DNA of 13,645 nt, from the NCBI GenBank assembly GCA_021735285.1, contig JAIPHI010000058.1, positions 1 to 13,645 of the forward strand, in the 5' to 3' direction. The notes beneath the pieces were generated by a model. The model searched no databases. It worked only from the letters and a program-made list of their open reading frames with translations, and was not told the origin of the DNA. Position numbers and translations under genes: made by a program. This DNA is from Fidelibacterota bacterium. Its GTDB lineage: Bacteria > Fidelibacterota > UBA2242 > JAFGTP01. Positions 13,251-13,645 of the stretch are shown here, piece after piece (position 1 is the first letter of the stretch; each line of letters begins with the position of its first letter).

Positions 13251-13645
13251 TTAAGGGCCGCAACAATGTTTGTATTTTTTTCCACTCCCACAGGGACAGG
13301 GATCATTGCGGCCAACTTTGGGCTTTTCCCTTTCATAAGGTTGAGGTCCACCCGCCTGTTGATTGCCTGCATTTTGTTGGGATTGTCCCTGTAATCCCAT
13401 CCCCAAAGCATTTTCATGTTGAGTTTGAACAGGCTGCATTATTTGTTCCTGTTCCTCAGATGTATCGATTTGCAATTTAAAACAGAGCTGCAGAGTTTTT
13501 CTATCTATATTTTCTAGTAATTCTTGAAAAGCCTGAAATGCTTCTCCTTTGTATTCAAGGAGAGGATCTTTCTGACCGTAAGCTCGCCAATTAATACCTT
13601 CTTTTAATTGATCCATGGCATAGAGATGGTCTTTCCACTCTTCAT
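13251..13645 (-). CDS. secA: Preprotein translocase ATPase SecA, C-terminal part
   Basis: The last 131 residues of SecA; the gene continues past the window edge. SecA is the ATP-driven motor that pushes preproteins through SecYEG. The first visible residues (EEWKDHLYAMDQLKEGINWR, then GQKDPLLEYKGEAF) are the conserved helical scaffold end. A Gln/Gly/Pro-rich linker follows (MGLQGQSQQNAGNQQAGGPQ), and the protein closes with the zinc-binding tail CPCGSGKKYKHCC, which in SecA contacts SecB or ribosomes. The stop is 59 bp before tRNA-Leu. The protein is broken here only by the window boundary. Confidence 0.95.
   Translation of the reverse strand, partial: EEWKDHLYAMDQLKEGINWRAYGQKDPLLEYKGEAFQAFQELLENIDRKTLQLCFKLQIDTSEEQEQIMQPVQTQHENALGMGLQGQSQQNAGNQQAGGPQPYEREKPKVGRNDPCPCGSGKKYKHCCGP

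Noticed and set aside
13107..13394. Plus-strand open frame across tRNA-Leu and the secA end
   Set aside because: It runs antisense through a tRNA and a conserved SecA tail.

Overview
This window comes from an AT-rich (roughly mid-30s % GC by eye), anaerobic, probably Gram-negative bacterium. Anaerobiosis is suggested by an [FeFe]-hydrogenase maturase-type radical SAM gene next to a TM1266-type regulator. Export signals on two glycoside hydrolases and an alpha-glucuronidase predicted to be secreted to the periplasm or beyond suggest a polysaccharide degrader. Genes mostly use clear Shine-Dalgarno sites (AGGAGG, AAGGAG). I cannot assign a phylum from the sequence alone.

Layout. Positions 1-2158 (+): an attenuator-like leader, a small TM1266-family regulator, a HydG-type radical SAM protein with an altered C-terminal cysteine motif, and an unrecognised 102-residue ORF that overlaps the HydG end. 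Positions 2159-2840: a 682-bp noncoding stretch with one striking hairpin, ending in a good sigma70-like promoter. Positions 2841-4169 (+): a run of small genes (coiled-coil protein, LapA-like two-helix membrane protein, DUF2007-like protein with a TTG start, DUF6933-like protein). Positions 4253-4531 (-): a convergent, cysteine-rich DUF6485-like gene with its own promoter and terminator. Positions 4778-10381 (-): an apparent three-gene operon, transcribed GH9-like hydrolase, then GH67 alpha-glucuronidase, then short-chain dehydrogenase. Positions 10382-11171: about 790 bp noncoding, with inverted repeats and a degenerate 14-nt tandem repeat. Positions 11172-13645 (-): the housekeeping block secA (3' end) - tRNA-Leu(UAG) - tig - clpP, with a near-consensus promoter between secA and the tRNA.

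How the parts fit. The GH9-GH67-SDR operon looks like a small unit for attacking a glucuronic-acid-decorated glycan, probably of the glucuronoxylan type, with the SDR possibly acting on a released sugar or sugar acid. The GH9-like member keeps the DAGD base motif but has Gly where the family's catalytic Glu normally sits, so its activity is open. The HydG-type protein keeps the radical SAM cysteines but its auxiliary-cluster motif is CX5CX19C, not CX2CX22C. With no hydE, hydF or hydrogenase genes in view, it could be a true HydG or a paralogue. The most promising points for new biology are the leader at 1-71, the HydG variant with its overlapping small partner ORF, and the GH9-like protein lacking the canonical acid.
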